This document shows positions 23,833 through 24,787 of a DNA stretch of 24,787 bases, one piece after another. The stretch covers positions 1 to 24,787 of the forward strand of contig MNYV01000122.1 in NCBI GenBank assembly GCA_001873285.1. Direction: 5' to 3'. How positions within the stretch are numbered: position 1 is the stretch's first letter; every line of letters starts with the position of its first letter. A model generated the notes under the pieces. That model saw nothing but the letters and a program-made list of their open reading frames with translations, made no database searches and was not told the origin of the DNA. The DNA comes from Nitrospirae bacterium CG2_30_53_67. GTDB lineage: Bacteria; CG2-30-53-67. The translations under genes and the position numbers were made by a program.

Positions 23833-24405
23833 CTACCAGTTTTCACCAAGGACCTCAAAGTGCGCCTGCGGATGCGAGCACGCCGGACAGGTCTCCGGGG
23901 CTTCGGCCCCCTCATGGAGGTAGCCGCAATTACGGCAACGCCAGATCACCTTTTTGTTCTTCTTAAAGACCTGGCCTGACTGGACATTGGCAAGGAGGTC
24001 GTTGTAGCGTTTCTCATGCTGTTTTTCGGCCACCGAGATCGCCTCAAAAGCCTTGGCTGCAGCCTCGAAACCCTCCTCACGGGCGATCTTGGCAAACCCA
24101 GGGTACATCTCAGTCCATTCGCCATGTTCCCCGGCTGCCGCAGCCTTGAGATTCTCCGCGGTCGTGCCGATCTTCCCTGCTGGGAATGACCACTTTACCT
24201 CGGCCTCACCTCCCTCAAGGAACTTGAAATACCTCTTGGCATGTTCCCGTTCCTGATCGGCCGTCTCCTCGAAGATGTCCGCAATCTGAACGAAACCTTC
24301 CTTTCCGGCCTGGCCTGCGAAGTATGTATACCGGTTCCTGGCCTGTGATTCCCCTGCAAAAGCCGTCAGTAAATTTTTTTCTGTCCTTGATCCTTTGAAT
24401 TTCAT
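23833..24405 (-). CDS. rbr: Rubrerythrin
   Basis: Rubrerythrin reduces hydrogen peroxide in anaerobes using electrons from rubredoxin or NADH-linked partners. The 190-residue protein has the ferritin-like diiron domain (GESQARNRY with Glu19, EETADQEREHAKR, and EAISVAEKQHEKRY) followed by a C-terminal rubredoxin-like Fe(SCys)4 domain (CRNCGY and CPACSHPQAHFEV). ATG 24405 is chosen since AAGGAG lies 8 nt upstream and MKFKGSRTEKNLL is the normal N-terminus; the in-frame TTG at 24411 is less likely. It leads the minus-strand group with the ferritin-like gene and korAB, suggesting an anaerobic oxidative-stress context. Confidence 0.95.
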   Translation of the reverse strand: MKFKGSRTEKNLLTAFAGESQARNRYTYFAGQAGKEGFVQIADIFEETADQEREHAKRYFKFLEGGEAEVKWSFPAGKIGTTAENLKAAAAGEHGEWTEMYPGFAKIAREEGFEAAAKAFEAISVAEKQHEKRYNDLLANVQSGQVFKKNKKVIWRCRNCGYLHEGAEAPETCPACSHPQAHFEVLGENW

Positions 24406-24787
24406 CTTCAATGCTCCTTTCTACTTGTTCAGAGTCAGTTCACAACCTCTGTGATTAGTTTCACCTGAAAATGCCCCTCACCTTAATCCTCTCCCCAGCG
24501 GGGAGAGGGTGTGGTGAGGGGGATTGATTTCATATTTTTGGTTCTTCTCCCATTTAGTGGGTAAAAAGGGTTCGAGGATTCCAGGGTTCAAGGGTTCAAG
24601 TGAAATACTGATGCCGGTAAACCGAGTACAAGAACGCAAACGAAATCTCCAGAGAAAAACACTGGACCCCAAGATGCCTTAATGTAGTAGCCGTCGCAGA
24701 CGGTCCCGGCCCGGCAAGAATAGATTCAAGGAGATGCCGGGATCTAACGACAAAGATATAGAAAAGCGGGACACGCTAAGCGTAACC
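24406..24787. other. Gene-free end of window with palindromic repeats
   Basis: Upstream of rubrerythrin I see no convincing gene. The stretch has a large palindrome (24474-24521), a short direct repeat of GGGTTCAAG (about 24580-24600), a CCGTC-gca-GACGG hairpin (24691-24703) and a CCCGGC/GCCGGG pair (24705-24710 and 24736-24741). A rubrerythrin promoter is expected at 24412-24475 but no strong -35/-10 pair stands out. Confidence 0.75.
24474..24521. repeat. 48-bp two-level palindrome upstream of rubrerythrin
   Basis: Outer arms CCCCTCACC/GGTGAGGGG (24474-24482/24513-24521) and inner arms CCTCTCCCC/GGGGAGAGG (24488-24496/24500-24508) are nested around a 3-nt loop. The CCCTCACC...CTCTCCCC wording is a widely distributed intergenic repeat type in bacterial genomes. 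Confidence 0.85.

Noticed and set aside
24478-24672. 64-codon minus-strand open frame upstream of rubrerythrin
   Set aside because: It overlaps the 24474-24521 palindrome and low-complexity repeats, with no motif or ribosome-binding site.
1-24787. tRNA, rRNA or riboswitch genes
   Set aside because: I looked for cloverleaf-like arms, CCA ends and known leader motifs in the gaps and saw none I could defend; a covariance-model search would be the decisive check.

Overview
The window looks like chromosome of a Gram-negative anaerobe or facultative anaerobe of the Desulfobacterota/Nitrospirota type. This rests on a translation/RNA operon in the order usual for deltaproteobacteria-like genomes (rimP-nusA-infB-DUF503-rbfA-nrnA-truB-rpsO-pnp-dut), kdsC (LPS synthesis), a quinone/cytochrome c complex, a ferredoxin-dependent 2-oxoacid oxidoreductase and rubrerythrin. 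The lineage is inferred from gene content only.

Layout. (1) 1-2702, plus strand: 3' part of a large secreted subtilisin-like protease with calcium-binding repeats and a Gly-rich/Cys C-terminal anchor, closed by a strong terminator. (2) 2795-13862, plus strand: a putative promoter and leader hairpin, then rimP, nusA, infB, a DUF503 gene, rbfA, nrnA, truB, rpsO, pnp, dut and kdsC. Many junctions abut or overlap. Large hairpins lie between rpsO and pnp and between pnp and dut. (3) 13863-14585: a gene-free block packed with palindromic repeats. (4) 14586-20503, minus strand: a six-gene operon for an alternative complex III (ACIII)/Qrc-like quinone:cytochrome oxidoreductase, actA-actB1-actB2-actC-actD-actE, preceded by a good sigma70-type promoter. 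(5) 20667-24405, minus strand: korB, korA, a ferritin-like helical protein and rubrerythrin. (6) 24406-24787: gene-free, with palindromic repeats.

How the genes work together. Block 2 covers ribosome maturation, translation initiation, tRNA modification and RNA turnover, with two nucleotide/sugar-phosphate enzymes at its end. Block 4 encodes a membrane complex predicted to exchange electrons between quinone and c-type cytochromes. The Kor enzyme produces or uses reduced ferredoxin, and the two ferritin-like proteins next to it are plausible protectors of its oxygen-sensitive chemistry.

The most interesting points are these. The respiratory operon combines a Qrc-like split catalytic subunit with ACIII-specific D and E subunits, and lacks both ActF and a neighbouring oxidase. 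A roughly 30-bp repeat lies upstream of this operon, downstream of it, and exactly between the two halves of ActB. korA has no ATG, GTG or TTG start for its conserved N-terminus. A possible attenuator precedes rimP-nusA, and a 108-bp palindrome lies between rpsO and pnp.
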